This document shows, one piece after another, positions 1 through 8,693 of a DNA stretch of 64,000 bases. The first letter of the stretch is position 1. The number at the start of each line of letters is the position of its first letter. A model generated the notes under the pieces. It did no database searches. It was not told the origin of the DNA and worked only from the letters and a program-made list of their open reading frames with translations. Made by a program: the position numbers and the translations under genes. Location: positions 62,001 to 126,000 of the forward strand of contig CAYOEA010000003.1 of NCBI GenBank assembly GCA_964402995.1, read 5' to 3'. Source of the DNA: GCA-2686295 sp964402995 (GTDB lineage: Archaea > Nanobdellota > Nanobdellia > Woesearchaeales > GCA-2686295).

Positions 1-356
1 AAGCTGTATCTTTGCATGATGGAACTTTGGCGCTTCTTGGCTCTCAAACAACTTTGGAAACTGGGCTTTATTCAAACGCATTTGAATCTGCGGGTATTGA
101 TCACTTAGTTCCAAAACAAGATCATTTTCCAAAACTTACAAGTGTGATTTTGGATGTTATGGGTGGATCTATTTCAACATCTTCCTTTGATGGGGTTTTA
201 GAATTAGTATCTGATTTGAAAGCTGATGGGGCTACTGCTTTAGTTTTAGCCTGCACTGAATTGCCTTTAGCTCTTTCAAGCAAGAATTTGCAAATGCCTG
301 TTTTTGACACTACTAAGATTTTAGCTGATGCAGCAGTTGATTTTGCTTTGAAATAA
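1..356 (+). CDS. aspartate/glutamate racemase family protein, 3' part only
   Basis: The frame is open from the first base of the window, so the N-terminal part lies outside. The visible 115 or so residues are the C-terminal lobe of an Asp/Glu/hydantoin racemase. The segment LACTELP near the end carries the second catalytic cysteine typical of this family. Family members interconvert L- and D-aspartate or glutamate without a cofactor by a two-cysteine mechanism; the first cysteine would be upstream and cannot be checked. The gene ends with TAA at 354-356 and converges on the TrmB-like gene that follows. Family assignment is fairly safe; the substrate is not known. Confidence 0.8.
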   Translation, partial: AVSLHDGTLALLGSQTTLETGLYSNAFESAGIDHLVPKQDHFPKLTSVILDVMGGSISTSSFDGVLELVSDLKADGATALVLACTELPLALSSKNLQMPVFDTTKILADAAVDFALK

Positions 357-368
357 TTTTTTTCTTTT

Positions 369-1148
369 TTATTTATTAACATGGCCAATTCTTGATTTGT
401 TCCATGTGTGATCAAAAAATTGTTTGTAATATTTGTAATTTCTTTCTGACTTTACTAGTATCGCTGTTGGTGTTCCTTCTCCCCAAATTGTAGTTAATAC
501 GTGCCCTTTGAAAATTAGTATTCCTACTGGGAAAAAATCTTTTGTATATCTGAATTCTGATTTTGGTTGATTAAAACTTTTAAAAACTATTTTTTTCTCT
601 TTTTCGTGCGCTATGAATCTTACAAAAACTCCTTTCTCTGCTCTTCTTAAATGATAGTCTCGATAAAATCCTGATACTTCTTTTTGTTTTAATGGTTCGT
701 CTAATAAATGAAATACTCTGTATGTTTCTCCTTTTTTCATTGTGTCTAGAACGTATTGGTATGCACTTCTCATTCCTTTTAATCCTTCAAATAGTGTTGC
801 TTCTTGTTTTTCTTCTGTGTTTTTTCTTCTATGTTCTATTAGTGGTATTATTTCTTCTCTAATCTTTTTTTTCTGTTCTGTTATTTCTAATTCTTTTTCT
901 TCTAGTATTCGAATTAAATTTATTGGTTCTGTTGCTTGAAAATGTTTATAATTTCCTTTTATTACTTGACTTACTAATCCTTTTTCTTTTAATTTATCTA
1001 ATACTAAATACACTTTCGAATCTGCAACTTTTGATTTCTCTATTATGGGTCCTACTGTAGAACTTTCTAATTCCAATAGTGCAAAATATACTTTTATTTC
1101 TGATTCATTTAATCCTAATTGATTTAATGCTTCGTATGGATCTTTCAT
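369..1148 (-). CDS. TrmB-family transcriptional regulator
   Basis: 259 residues. Residues about 1-75 form a winged helix-turn-helix of the TrmB type, starting YEALNQLGLNESEIKVYFAL, with the recognition region around VADSKVYLVLDKLKEKGLVS. A charged coiled coil (about 80-115) links it to a C-terminal effector domain of the kind found in the archaeal TrmB family, which often controls sugar or central metabolism. The start codon lies one base after the stop of the TrmB-like gene at 1150-1911, so the two regulators are almost certainly co-transcribed. No ligand can be predicted. Confidence 0.85.
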   Translation of the reverse strand: MKDPYEALNQLGLNESEIKVYFALLELESSTVGPIIEKSKVADSKVYLVLDKLKEKGLVSQVIKGNYKHFQATEPINLIRILEEKELEITEQKKKIREEIIPLIEHRRKNTEEKQEATLFEGLKGMRSAYQYVLDTMKKGETYRVFHLLDEPLKQKEVSGFYRDYHLRRAEKGVFVRFIAHEKEKKIVFKSFNQPKSEFRYTKDFFPVGILIFKGHVLTTIWGEGTPTAILVKSERNYKYYKQFFDHTWNKSRIGHVNK

Positions 1149-1149
1149 T

Positions 1150-1911
1150 TTATTCTACTTCTTTTGCAATACTCCATAAAAACTTTAATTGTTTTTTGTA
1201 ATCTTCTGCTGTTTGTTTATTTCTTATTATTATTGCGATGAGTGGTTTTGTTTGTAATTGTATTAATGTAACTTCACCAAGAACTTGTATTGCTGTCATT
1301 GACTCATAAGGCAAGGTTCTTATTTCTGCGTTGTCTTCTTTTATTTCTGCTAAGTTTTTCTTCGCACTTGGATTTATAATCTTTTTAACTTTTAGTTTGA
1401 GTTCTTTTCTTTTTTTGAAAACATAAAATCTTAATAAATCAATATATTCTTTTGAATATGAATCCCATTTCACAATTCCATTCACAATAACTTCTTTTGT
1501 TCTATCTTTTTTTGCTTCTGCAAATAATATTTCATATGCTGTTTTTTGTCCTTTTACTCCTAAGAATACTTCTACATTTGTTTCTTCTTGCATTTCTTCA
1601 TATCTTTTTTGCAGTTCGGGTAATGTTTTTTCATAATTTATTTTTTGTTTATTTACATTATCTATTTTCGCATTCAGATAATCTATAACTCTTTTAGGTG
1701 GTGATGCTGTGAAATATTTTGTTTTCTCTTCTTTTATGCTACTTACTAATCCTTTTTCTTCTAGTGATTCTAATATTTCATATATTCTTCCACTATTCAG
1801 TTTTGCTTCTGATAATATTTCTGAAACTTTACTTTTACCTCTTTCAACTAGTGCTAAATAGACTTTTGATTCTGAACTTGTTAGTCCTATTTGTTGTAGT
1901 ATTTCTATCAT
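1150..1911 (-). CDS. TrmB-family transcriptional regulator, first gene of a two-regulator operon
   Basis: 253 residues with the same layout as its neighbour: N-terminal winged helix (IGLTSSESKVYLALVERGK to GRIYEILESLEEKGLVSS), coiled coil about 78-115 and a C-terminal regulatory domain. The two proteins are clearly paralogous in the DNA-binding half but divergent behind it, so they probably sense different signals. The gene is transcribed away from the MoxR/VWA operon starting at 2128. The shared 216-bp region holds three palindromes, so one of these regulators may control both directions. This is an inference from position only. Confidence 0.85.
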   Translation of the reverse strand: MIEILQQIGLTSSESKVYLALVERGKSKVSEILSEAKLNSGRIYEILESLEEKGLVSSIKEEKTKYFTASPPKRVIDYLNAKIDNVNKQKINYEKTLPELQKRYEEMQEETNVEVFLGVKGQKTAYEILFAEAKKDRTKEVIVNGIVKWDSYSKEYIDLLRFYVFKKRKELKLKVKKIINPSAKKNLAEIKEDNAEIRTLPYESMTAIQVLGEVTLIQLQTKPLIAIIIRNKQTAEDYKKQLKFLWSIAKEVE

Positions 1912-1956
1912 TTAATCTTATTTATCCTCTATTCTATATAAATATTTTGATTAACT

Positions 1957-2086
1957 CCCCACGTCGTGTGGGGTTATCTTTATATTTGTTTCTTGGTTAC
2001 TTCTTATTAGGGGGAACCTAAACTTTATAAAACCTCTCCCTCTGGAGGGGGCAAGGTTTATATATATCGAACCACTATCTAGTGGT
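1957..2086. promoter_or_regulatory. divergent promoter region with three palindromes
   Basis: Three inverted repeats lie between the TrmB operon and the MoxR/VWA operon. 1957-1973 is CCCCAC/GTGGGG with a 5-base loop, just upstream of the minus-strand TATA-like box (about 1933-1943). 2033-2050 is CCTCTCC/GGAGGGG with a 4-base centre and one G-U pair. It follows a plus-strand TATA-like box at 2022-2030. 2071-2086 is a perfect ACCACTA-tc-TAGTGGT palindrome directly after a second TATA-like box (2057-2067), covering the expected transcription start. The G+C-rich arms stand out in very A+T-rich DNA. Repressor or activator sites are the natural reading; the binding proteins are unknown, the TrmB pair being first candidates. 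Confidence 0.6.
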
Positions 2087-2127
2087 AACAAAAACAAAGT
2101 TAAACTCAATAAAAAGAGGAAATTAAA

Positions 2128-3087
2128 ATGGAATTATTTGGAACAAAAATATTTGATTCACAATTAAAAATAAAACCAATTGAAGATATTGTACAGGATG
2201 CTAAAAATAAAAAAATAGATTTACTTACAATTCCTGGAAATGAGGCCACTGCTTATTTACAAAGGTTGAAAAATAGATTAGAGGATGGTAATAGAAGTTT
2301 TTACGATATTGAAATGGGAAAATTAATTGGTATAAGCTTGAGTGTTAGGGAAGGGAGTATTCAAAAAGAAAATGATTTGTTTATTTCTTTATCAGGATTT
2401 CCATTGGCAGATTATCTTCAATCAAATCTTTTAATTACTGAGCAATACTTTGAAGTTTTCAAAAAAGATATTCTATCAGAAATAACTAATTTTGAAAATT
2501 TATCTTTAGCAAATCCAATAGTAAAATCTATATCTTTTGATAGAAATTATCTTAATTCATTAATTCCTGAAGATGAAAAAATTATTTACAATGATTTAGG
2601 AAATTTATTTGAGAAAAAAACTGTTTTTGATAAAAAAAATGTTATAATTAAACGATACAAATATTTTGATTCTTTTGTTTATGACTTAAAAAAACCAGGG
2701 ATTGTGCGAGAAACTCATAATTATAACTCTAATAATGGGGAATCTGAAGTCAAATTTGGTGGTAGTCTTTACGCTTTAGATTGGACTTCAAAAGAAGATT
2801 CTTTTAAGCTATTATCACAATTATCTAGTGAAATAATTTCTTTTCCAAAAAGTAAAATCGAAATTTCAAAAACAGAAGAAATGCTTCGTTTCAGTTATGA
2901 TTTAGTTACAGAAATTAATGATCTTAGATATGAAATTAGTGAGAATAATATTAGCCCTAATCAAGCAAAGACCAATTTAATTAATTTAAACAAAGGAGTC
3001 AATGAAATAAATTCTTACAAAGGTTTTGGAGCAGATTTTATCAAAGAACAATTTCAAACACTTTTAAAAGAAAGAGGCGATGATTAG
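2128..3087 (+). CDS. unknown protein, first of three tandem paralogues in the MoxR/VWA operon
   Basis: 319 residues, no signal peptide or membrane segment, no family recognised. It begins MELFGTKIF, resembling the start of the next protein (MELFNQTL). It shares with the two following proteins a central Gly-Phe-Pro segment (ISLSGFPLADYLQ) and a C-terminal helical pair (around LRFSYDLVTEINDLRYEIS and INSYKGFGADFIKEQFQTLL). It is the most divergent of the three. The start is preceded by a Shine-Dalgarno-like AAAAGAGGA at 2112-2120. As first gene of an operon ending in a MoxR ATPase and a VWA protein, it may be a substrate, adaptor or regulator of that machine; this is inference. Confidence 0.75.
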   Translation: MELFGTKIFDSQLKIKPIEDIVQDAKNKKIDLLTIPGNEATAYLQRLKNRLEDGNRSFYDIEMGKLIGISLSVREGSIQKENDLFISLSGFPLADYLQSNLLITEQYFEVFKKDILSEITNFENLSLANPIVKSISFDRNYLNSLIPEDEKIIYNDLGNLFEKKTVFDKKNVIIKRYKYFDSFVYDLKKPGIVRETHNYNSNNGESEVKFGGSLYALDWTSKEDSFKLLSQLSSEIISFPKSKIEISKTEEMLRFSYDLVTEINDLRYEISENNISPNQAKTNLINLNKGVNEINSYKGFGADFIKEQFQTLLKERGDD

Positions 3088-3088
3088 A

Positions 3089-4132
3089 ATGGAATTATTC
3101 AACCAAACTTTAACTCCAAAAGAACCTATAGTTAATCCTTTCCAATTTGAAGGTGATTTTAAAATAAAAAAACCTGCCGATTATTTTACTTTTTTAAATC
3201 GTCATTTAAAAGATAAATTTGAAATCCCCTCTTATGATGGTGGGGATAATGGTACTTATACTCCTTGGCCACATAGTGATTTAAAGTATTTTATTGATTA
3301 TTTATCTCAGTATTTTACTGAAGTTTTATCTGTTGATTCTCCTTTAAAACTGGGAGCTCATGGTTTTCCTTTAGTTAGTGATGTTAACAAATTAATTGAT
3401 TTTGCAGAAAACTCAAATGAAGCTCATAGGTCAAGACTTACAAAAAATAAACAGACTATTGCAAAATCTTTGGATTTCTTAGTTGAGGGTGAAGATATTA
3501 AAGAACCTGAGTTATTAGAATTAAACCCTTTATTTAATTATTTTGAGACTTGGCTTTCGCATTGTGGTCGTCCTTCTGATACTAGTGGGCCTACTGAAAT
3601 TAAACTTAGCGAGAAAAAAGATTGGTTTAATGTTAAACGTTTATTTGATGAAACAGCGAATTATAGCCCATTCAAAAATCATAAAACTACCATATATAAC
3701 TTTGATGCAAAAGTAATCTCTGAAGATTTATATGATATTAAACAAGATTTTATTATTCTAAAAGATAATAATTTTTCTCTTAAGCCTTATTATCGCCATA
3801 GGAATGGACGAGAGTTCTATTTTAGTCTAAATCCATTCTCAAATAGTTATATATCAACTAATTATTTTTTAGATCTACTTCCTAAAGCAAAATTAAGTAA
3901 TGGTAAATTTAGGATAAAATCCGGTATTGAACAAGTTGAGTTCGCATATTTGTTGGCAAAAAATGCTAATGAAATTAGTTCTGACTTGAAGAAAGATGGA
4001 AATCCTGACAAGAAATATTTTGATAGATTTAAAGAATTAAAACCAGAGTTTGACAAATTACATTCTTTCAAAACACCTTTTGGAGATGTTGCAAGACAAG
4101 TATTCCATGCAGAGGTGAAGTCTTATGACTAA
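3089..4132 (+). CDS. unknown protein, second tandem paralogue
   Basis: 347 residues from the ATG at 3089. An in-frame ATG at 3080 would sit too close to the Shine-Dalgarno-like AGAGGCG and would overlap the previous stop. Soluble, no recognised family. Clear similarity to the next protein: LGAHGFPLVSDVNKLIDF against IEHHGFPSTNKIKQIIDL, IKLSEKKDWFNVKRLF against IELSETKDWFTIGRKF, LLPKAKLSNGKFRIKS against LLPKLELVDGKYDLKS, and a shared C-terminal segment ending in V-A-R. The two therefore arose by gene duplication. The function is presumably tied to the MoxR/VWA pair downstream. Confidence 0.75.
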   Translation: MELFNQTLTPKEPIVNPFQFEGDFKIKKPADYFTFLNRHLKDKFEIPSYDGGDNGTYTPWPHSDLKYFIDYLSQYFTEVLSVDSPLKLGAHGFPLVSDVNKLIDFAENSNEAHRSRLTKNKQTIAKSLDFLVEGEDIKEPELLELNPLFNYFETWLSHCGRPSDTSGPTEIKLSEKKDWFNVKRLFDETANYSPFKNHKTTIYNFDAKVISEDLYDIKQDFIILKDNNFSLKPYYRHRNGREFYFSLNPFSNSYISTNYFLDLLPKAKLSNGKFRIKSGIEQVEFAYLLAKNANEISSDLKKDGNPDKKYFDRFKELKPEFDKLHSFKTPFGDVARQVFHAEVKSYD

Positions 4133-5105
4133 ACTTTTTAATAAAAAACTTGCAGAAGTAATAAAGCAAGACCTTGTTAAATTTGACTCTCCTTTTGAAG
4201 TTACATCAGAGAGTTCTTATTTTAAACGTTTAAGTTCTTTCTTCGCAAATATCCCTTCTGAATTTGATTATGTTGGTTATCCTCGTCATGTAGGGAGTGA
4301 TTTATCAACTTTATTCAACTTAGTAAAACAATATTGGTCTGAAATAAAAGAACCTGATGAAGTCTTAACAATTGAACATCATGGTTTTCCAAGTACAAAT
4401 AAAATTAAACAAATAATTGACTTATTAGATGATCAAAATAATTATCATGAACAGACTGTTGAATCAAACAAAAGTTTAATTCTAGATTCTCTTGAAGAAA
4501 TGGTTTGTTCTAATAAACTAGCAAAAAGAATTGTATTAGAAGATCCTAAGAAAAAAAATAAAGATTTATCTTGGTTTTATGACTGCAAAAAAACTCATAA
4601 TAAAGTAAGAACTTTTATTGAACTTAGTGAAACTAAAGATTGGTTTACTATTGGAAGAAAGTTTTTTGATTCTAATACGAAAGAGTGTAAAAATTATGAT
4701 GGTTATTTTTACAAATTATCTTTAAAGCTTATTGATAATAATATTTATTCCGTTCCTTCTGCTATTATGCTTATGAAAGGAAAGCCTGGTGGTATTTTTT
4801 CTTCCAGTATTCCTTCTTATTATAATCATAATACTATCTTAAAACTTTTACCTAAGTTAGAATTAGTTGATGGTAAATATGATTTAAAATCTGAGTATGA
4901 GAAAATTACTTTTGTAAATAAAACTATTGATTCTATTTCTTGTTTTAAGAAAAAGATTAGTTCTTCAAAAAAACCTTCTAGTGATCTTTATGATAAAATA
5001 GATTCTTTGCATTCTGATATACAAAAAGTTCAAAGTCTAAAAGGTCCAGGCGGAAAAGTTGCAAGGGATATTTATGAAAAATTTAAATTGGGGTACAAAA
5101 AATGA
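4125..5105 (+). CDS. unknown protein, third tandem paralogue
   Basis: 326 residues, soluble. The start overlaps the previous gene by 8 bases behind a good GAGGTGA ribosome binding site (about 4113-4119), so translation is probably coupled. Collinear with the preceding protein over its whole length: an N-terminal helical region, the HGFP motif near residue 87, a (K/E)KDWF segment, LLPK near two thirds, and a C-terminal KGPGGKVARDIY segment. Its TGA stop overlaps the ATG of the MoxR gene (ATGA at 5102-5105). The triplication directly before an AAA+ chaperone is the unusual point. No function can be assigned. Confidence 0.75.
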   Translation: MTKLFNKKLAEVIKQDLVKFDSPFEVTSESSYFKRLSSFFANIPSEFDYVGYPRHVGSDLSTLFNLVKQYWSEIKEPDEVLTIEHHGFPSTNKIKQIIDLLDDQNNYHEQTVESNKSLILDSLEEMVCSNKLAKRIVLEDPKKKNKDLSWFYDCKKTHNKVRTFIELSETKDWFTIGRKFFDSNTKECKNYDGYFYKLSLKLIDNNIYSVPSAIMLMKGKPGGIFSSSIPSYYNHNTILKLLPKLELVDGKYDLKSEYEKITFVNKTIDSISCFKKKISSSKKPSSDLYDKIDSLHSDIQKVQSLKGPGGKVARDIYEKFKLGYKK

Positions 5106-6373
5106 CTGATCCAAAAGATATAATAAAACTTCCAAAAATTACTGAGTACATAAATCATACACCTACTGCTTTTGTTGGCAGAGAATTTACTGTTGAAGAT
5201 ATTTCCATGGCAGGCATTGTTGCAGGTCTTAATGTTTTGCTTCTTGGTGAGCGGGGTCTTGGTAAAACTCAACTTATGCGTGGTTTGAATAATAAATTAT
5301 TCAATGGTCAAGGAACTTCAATTAGAGCACATCCTGATTTACGTGTCAAAGATGTTTATGAAGAATTTAGCATTGATGATTTTAAAACAAGTACTAATGG
5401 CCTTGTTGATAATTTATTCACAGAAATTGATGAAATAAACCGTGCACCTACTATGGTTCAAAATGAATTGTTTCATATTTGTGATGGTTATATTATGTTT
5501 AAAGGGAAAAAAGTTCCTTTAGGCAAGGGCTTTCATTCCGTCATTGCTTCAGCTAACTTAGGTTATGCTGGAACTTTCGAAATGGATGATGCTTTACGAG
5601 ACAGGTTTCATGTAACTATTGATGTTAATGAGTACCCTACTACTGACAATGATAACTTGGAGTTCTTGATTAATGCATTTGATCCAAGGCCTAAAGATGA
5701 TGGTTTCTCTGACTTTTCGACAAATGTCCTAAAGCTAAATCGGGAAGTCAGGCACCAGAAATTTAAACCTGAAGCTTATGTCACTTTGCTTTACTTAACT
5801 AGTGCATTGGATTATTGCAACCGATCTAAGAATAACTCCAAGTTATCAGTCATCAAAGACATTCCTAACCTTTGCGATTCTTGTAATCGTCTTGGTTCTG
5901 CATGTGGTTATATTAAACCTGGTTCAAAAAGAACTCTTGCAGCAACTAAGTCTCTTGCAGCTTCAATGCGTTTAATTGCTGACTTAGATTCAACTGAAAA
6001 AAATCCTGTTTCTTATGAAGATGTTTTAGAAGCTTTTTCTTTTGTAGCTCCTTATAGTGGGATGTTTAATTCTAATTGGGTTTCAAAATCTTATCATTCA
6101 AGTGATGTTCAGGCAGCTAATGAGGTGAAAAGAACTATTCGGGCTGATGTTGATTCTCATATTGATTACATGGCTGATGGTTTATCTGAAGCGATGTCTG
6201 GAAATCTTAAAGAGCGAACAACTAAACATTTTACTGATCATTGGAATTTTTATAACAGTATGATTAAGTCTATTAACAAAGATGCAAAAGCTAACGGTTC
6301 TTGGTTTGAAAAAAAATCTCAAGGAACTCTAAGGGAAGGTATTGATCATCCTGCATATCATATTCTTAAATGA
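5102..6373 (+). CDS. MoxR-type AAA+ ATPase
   Basis: 423 residues. Walker A GERGLGKT at about 49-56, Walker B LFTEIDE at 105-111, sensor-1 segment SANLGYAG at about 150-157, and arginine-finger candidates in DDALRDRF (162-169). This is the MoxR/RavA-like layout of an ATPase that remodels protein complexes together with a VWA-domain partner, here the next gene. A cysteine cluster, C239 with C258, C261 and C268 (LCDSCNRLGSAC), sits in the C-terminal region and could bind a metal; I do not know this as a family feature. Start coupled to the preceding gene by ATGA. Confidence 0.9.
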   Translation: MTDPKDIIKLPKITEYINHTPTAFVGREFTVEDISMAGIVAGLNVLLLGERGLGKTQLMRGLNNKLFNGQGTSIRAHPDLRVKDVYEEFSIDDFKTSTNGLVDNLFTEIDEINRAPTMVQNELFHICDGYIMFKGKKVPLGKGFHSVIASANLGYAGTFEMDDALRDRFHVTIDVNEYPTTDNDNLEFLINAFDPRPKDDGFSDFSTNVLKLNREVRHQKFKPEAYVTLLYLTSALDYCNRSKNNSKLSVIKDIPNLCDSCNRLGSACGYIKPGSKRTLAATKSLAASMRLIADLDSTEKNPVSYEDVLEAFSFVAPYSGMFNSNWVSKSYHSSDVQAANEVKRTIRADVDSHIDYMADGLSEAMSGNLKERTTKHFTDHWNFYNSMIKSINKDAKANGSWFEKKSQGTLREGIDHPAYHILK

Positions 6374-6382
6374 GGAATTAGG

Positions 6383-8065
6383 ATGGACTTGGAAACCAGA
6401 CTTACTCATCTTAAAAATCAATTAGGTTTAATAGGTGGCAGTCTAGAAATTTTACCTGGAACAAAAGCATCTCCTGTTTCTGCTTGGATTAACATGCTTC
6501 AGTGGAATGTAACTCTAAAAGTTCATGATAAGTGGGCTCCAGAAAAAGACAAGACTTTGAGAAAGTATATCTCATCTTATGGTCTTGATCCTCATGATTC
6601 AAAATATTTAATTCTTGCTGATATTATAAGACATGAGGCAAGACATTGGAATCTTGATAGAGGTTGTCCTTGTGACTTGGATTATGATTTTAAAATTAAT
6701 ACTTCTATTTCAAATGTTTTAGAAGATAATGGTTTTAAACCTGATAAAAAAATGAAGGGCGATCATCCTTTGACAGCTCACATCTCAAATATGTTTGATG
6801 ATATAGTAATTAATACTTCAAATAAATTTATTCATAAACCATACATTGGTTTGCCTATTTTTTTTTATGAACAAGGAAAAGATGGTGGTTATGGTAAAAT
6901 ATTTGATTTTTTTGTTAAAGCTAATCTTGAGTCTTTTGGCGAAAAAGAAGATTTTGCTCTTGTAAATAAATTCTTAAGAAAAGATGTTAATGTTTCTAGT
7001 CTAATTAAAAAATGGGGTATTACTAAAAATCTAGAACAAAATGTTTCTATTCTCTCGAATAAATCTAATTGGCCAAAACTTGCAGAAACTTTTACAACTC
7101 ATCTTTTACCTTATATTGAAAAAAATCAAAAACAATTTCCAAATCTTTCTTATGTTAGATCTTTTCCTGATTCAAAGATCAGTCCTGAAGCTGCATCTGA
7201 TCAATATGATGATGGTGGCAGAATTCCTGGAAACGTTGACCGAGTAGAATTCCTTGATAAACTGTATGAAGGAATTGCAGAAAGAATCGCTGTTTGTTCT
7301 GATACTCAAAGATCTAAGTCTTATCCTTTAATGGATTTTGGAGCTGAACCTTTCGACTTTAATAAACATCGTTTGTCTGATATTGATACTTCAAGAGTTT
7401 ATGTGGATACTGAGTCACCTTTCAAAAAGCCAATAACTTTCTCTCATAAACGTTATACTCATGATATTGTTTTACCTGTTTATGAAACTAAAACTGGTTA
7501 TACTGATACTTGTATTATGGTTGATGATTCTGGTTCTATGATGGGAGCGGGAAAACAAGAAACTATTCCTTGGGGTGATGACTCTGAATATCATTATGCT
7601 ATGTTAGGTTTTTATGGTTTGATGAATTATGCAAAAGATCTAGGTATAGCGCCTCTTGTTTCTTGGAATTTAGTAAGATTCTCTGATACAACCAAGACAT
7701 CGGGATGGGTTGATTATTCTTCTCTTGATACATTTAAACGTCAAGCTTTAGATGAAGTTTGTGGTGGTGGAACTACGCTTGATATGAAAGTTGTTAGAAA
7801 AGTTTTAAACCGTGATCCTTGTAATATTATTTTGATGTCTGATGATGGTATTTGGAACTGGGGTAAAATTAAAGATGAATTTTTAGATCTTGCAAAACCG
7901 CATAAGCTAGCTTATCTTGGCATGGGTAAGTATACAAATGGTATGGGTGAAGATATTCGAGCTGCAGGCCATATTTACAAACATATTGAAAATAAATCTG
8001 ATCTTAGAAATCTTATGCTTTCTTTTGTTGGCGATGAATATAAGATGAGGTCTAAGTCTACTTAA
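6383..8065 (+). CDS. HExxH metallopeptidase-like domain fused to a VWA domain, MoxR partner
   Basis: 560 residues. The N-terminal part has a zinc-type HEARH motif (H84, E85, H88 in IIRHEARHWN) followed by NMFDDIVINTSNKF, a layout resembling the DUF2201 putative metallopeptidase domain. The C-terminal part is a von Willebrand A domain with a MIDAS site: D381-x-S383-x-S385 (MVDDSGSM), Thr in GGGTTLD (about 461-467) and Asp in LMSDDG (about 484-489). DUF2201/VWA proteins are commonly encoded beside MoxR ATPases, as here. The pair probably loads metal or remodels a target protein; whether the peptidase site is active is open. Last gene of the operon. Confidence 0.88.
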   Translation: MDLETRLTHLKNQLGLIGGSLEILPGTKASPVSAWINMLQWNVTLKVHDKWAPEKDKTLRKYISSYGLDPHDSKYLILADIIRHEARHWNLDRGCPCDLDYDFKINTSISNVLEDNGFKPDKKMKGDHPLTAHISNMFDDIVINTSNKFIHKPYIGLPIFFYEQGKDGGYGKIFDFFVKANLESFGEKEDFALVNKFLRKDVNVSSLIKKWGITKNLEQNVSILSNKSNWPKLAETFTTHLLPYIEKNQKQFPNLSYVRSFPDSKISPEAASDQYDDGGRIPGNVDRVEFLDKLYEGIAERIAVCSDTQRSKSYPLMDFGAEPFDFNKHRLSDIDTSRVYVDTESPFKKPITFSHKRYTHDIVLPVYETKTGYTDTCIMVDDSGSMMGAGKQETIPWGDDSEYHYAMLGFYGLMNYAKDLGIAPLVSWNLVRFSDTTKTSGWVDYSSLDTFKRQALDEVCGGGTTLDMKVVRKVLNRDPCNIILMSDDGIWNWGKIKDEFLDLAKPHKLAYLGMGKYTNGMGEDIRAAGHIYKHIENKSDLRNLMLSFVGDEYKMRSKST

Positions 8066-8108
8066 ATTTTTCAGTGAAGTTTTTATATTAATTCGTCTTT
8101 CTATCATT

Positions 8109-8633
8109 ATGATTTACGAAGCAGCTGAGGATTCGTTCCTTTTACAAAAAACAATCAAGCCTTACGCAGAAAAAGCAGCGTCATGTTTGGATGTTGGTAC
8201 TGGCTCTGGTGTTCAAGCTGTTGAATTAAGAAAACATTGTAATAACGTCTTGGCTGTTGATATTAACCCTGAAGTAATCCAATTCTGTAAAAAAGAATTT
8301 CTAAACATCGAGTTTCGTTTGTCTGACTTATTTGAAAACATCGAAGAAACGTTTGATCTTATAACATTCAATCCTCCTTATCTTCCAAACGAAGCTAAAG
8401 ATCCTGATATTGCTCTTGATGGCGGACCTGAGGGTTGGGAACTTATAAAGAAATTCCTTGAAGTTGCAAAAAGTCACCTTAACAAGAACGGAACTATTCT
8501 TCTACTGTTCTCTTCATTCTCAAAGACTGATAAGGTTTTAGAAATATTAAAAAAAGAAAATTATTCTTTTAAAGAGATTGCAAAAACTCACATTCACTTT
8601 GAAGATTTATTTGTTTATGAATTGAAAATTTAA
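8109..8633 (+). CDS. HemK/Mtq2-like release factor glutamine methyltransferase
   Basis: 174 residues, the usual length of the archaeal/eukaryotic short form. S-adenosylmethionine motif I is DVGTGSG (28-34), the acidic end of strand 2 is VDIN (50-53), and the catalytic NPPY motif is at 88-91. By family, it N5-methylates the glutamine of the GGQ motif in the peptide-chain release factor aRF1. It has its own promoter (TTTTTATATTAA about 25-30 bases upstream) and looks leaderless. In many archaea this gene sits near rpoF, L21e and ksgA; here it is far from that cluster. Confidence 0.88.
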   Translation: MIYEAAEDSFLLQKTIKPYAEKAASCLDVGTGSGVQAVELRKHCNNVLAVDINPEVIQFCKKEFLNIEFRLSDLFENIEETFDLITFNPPYLPNEAKDPDIALDGGPEGWELIKKFLEVAKSHLNKNGTILLLFSSFSKTDKVLEILKKENYSFKEIAKTHIHFEDLFVYELKI

Positions 8634-8693
8634 TTAGTCTTTTTTGTTTTTTATTTCAAAAACTATTTAAACAACATTCCTCGCGTTTACTTT

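Noticed and set aside
7041..7247. 68-codon frame inside the VWA gene
   Set aside because: A shifted-frame shadow of the real protein, whose domains run through this stretch.
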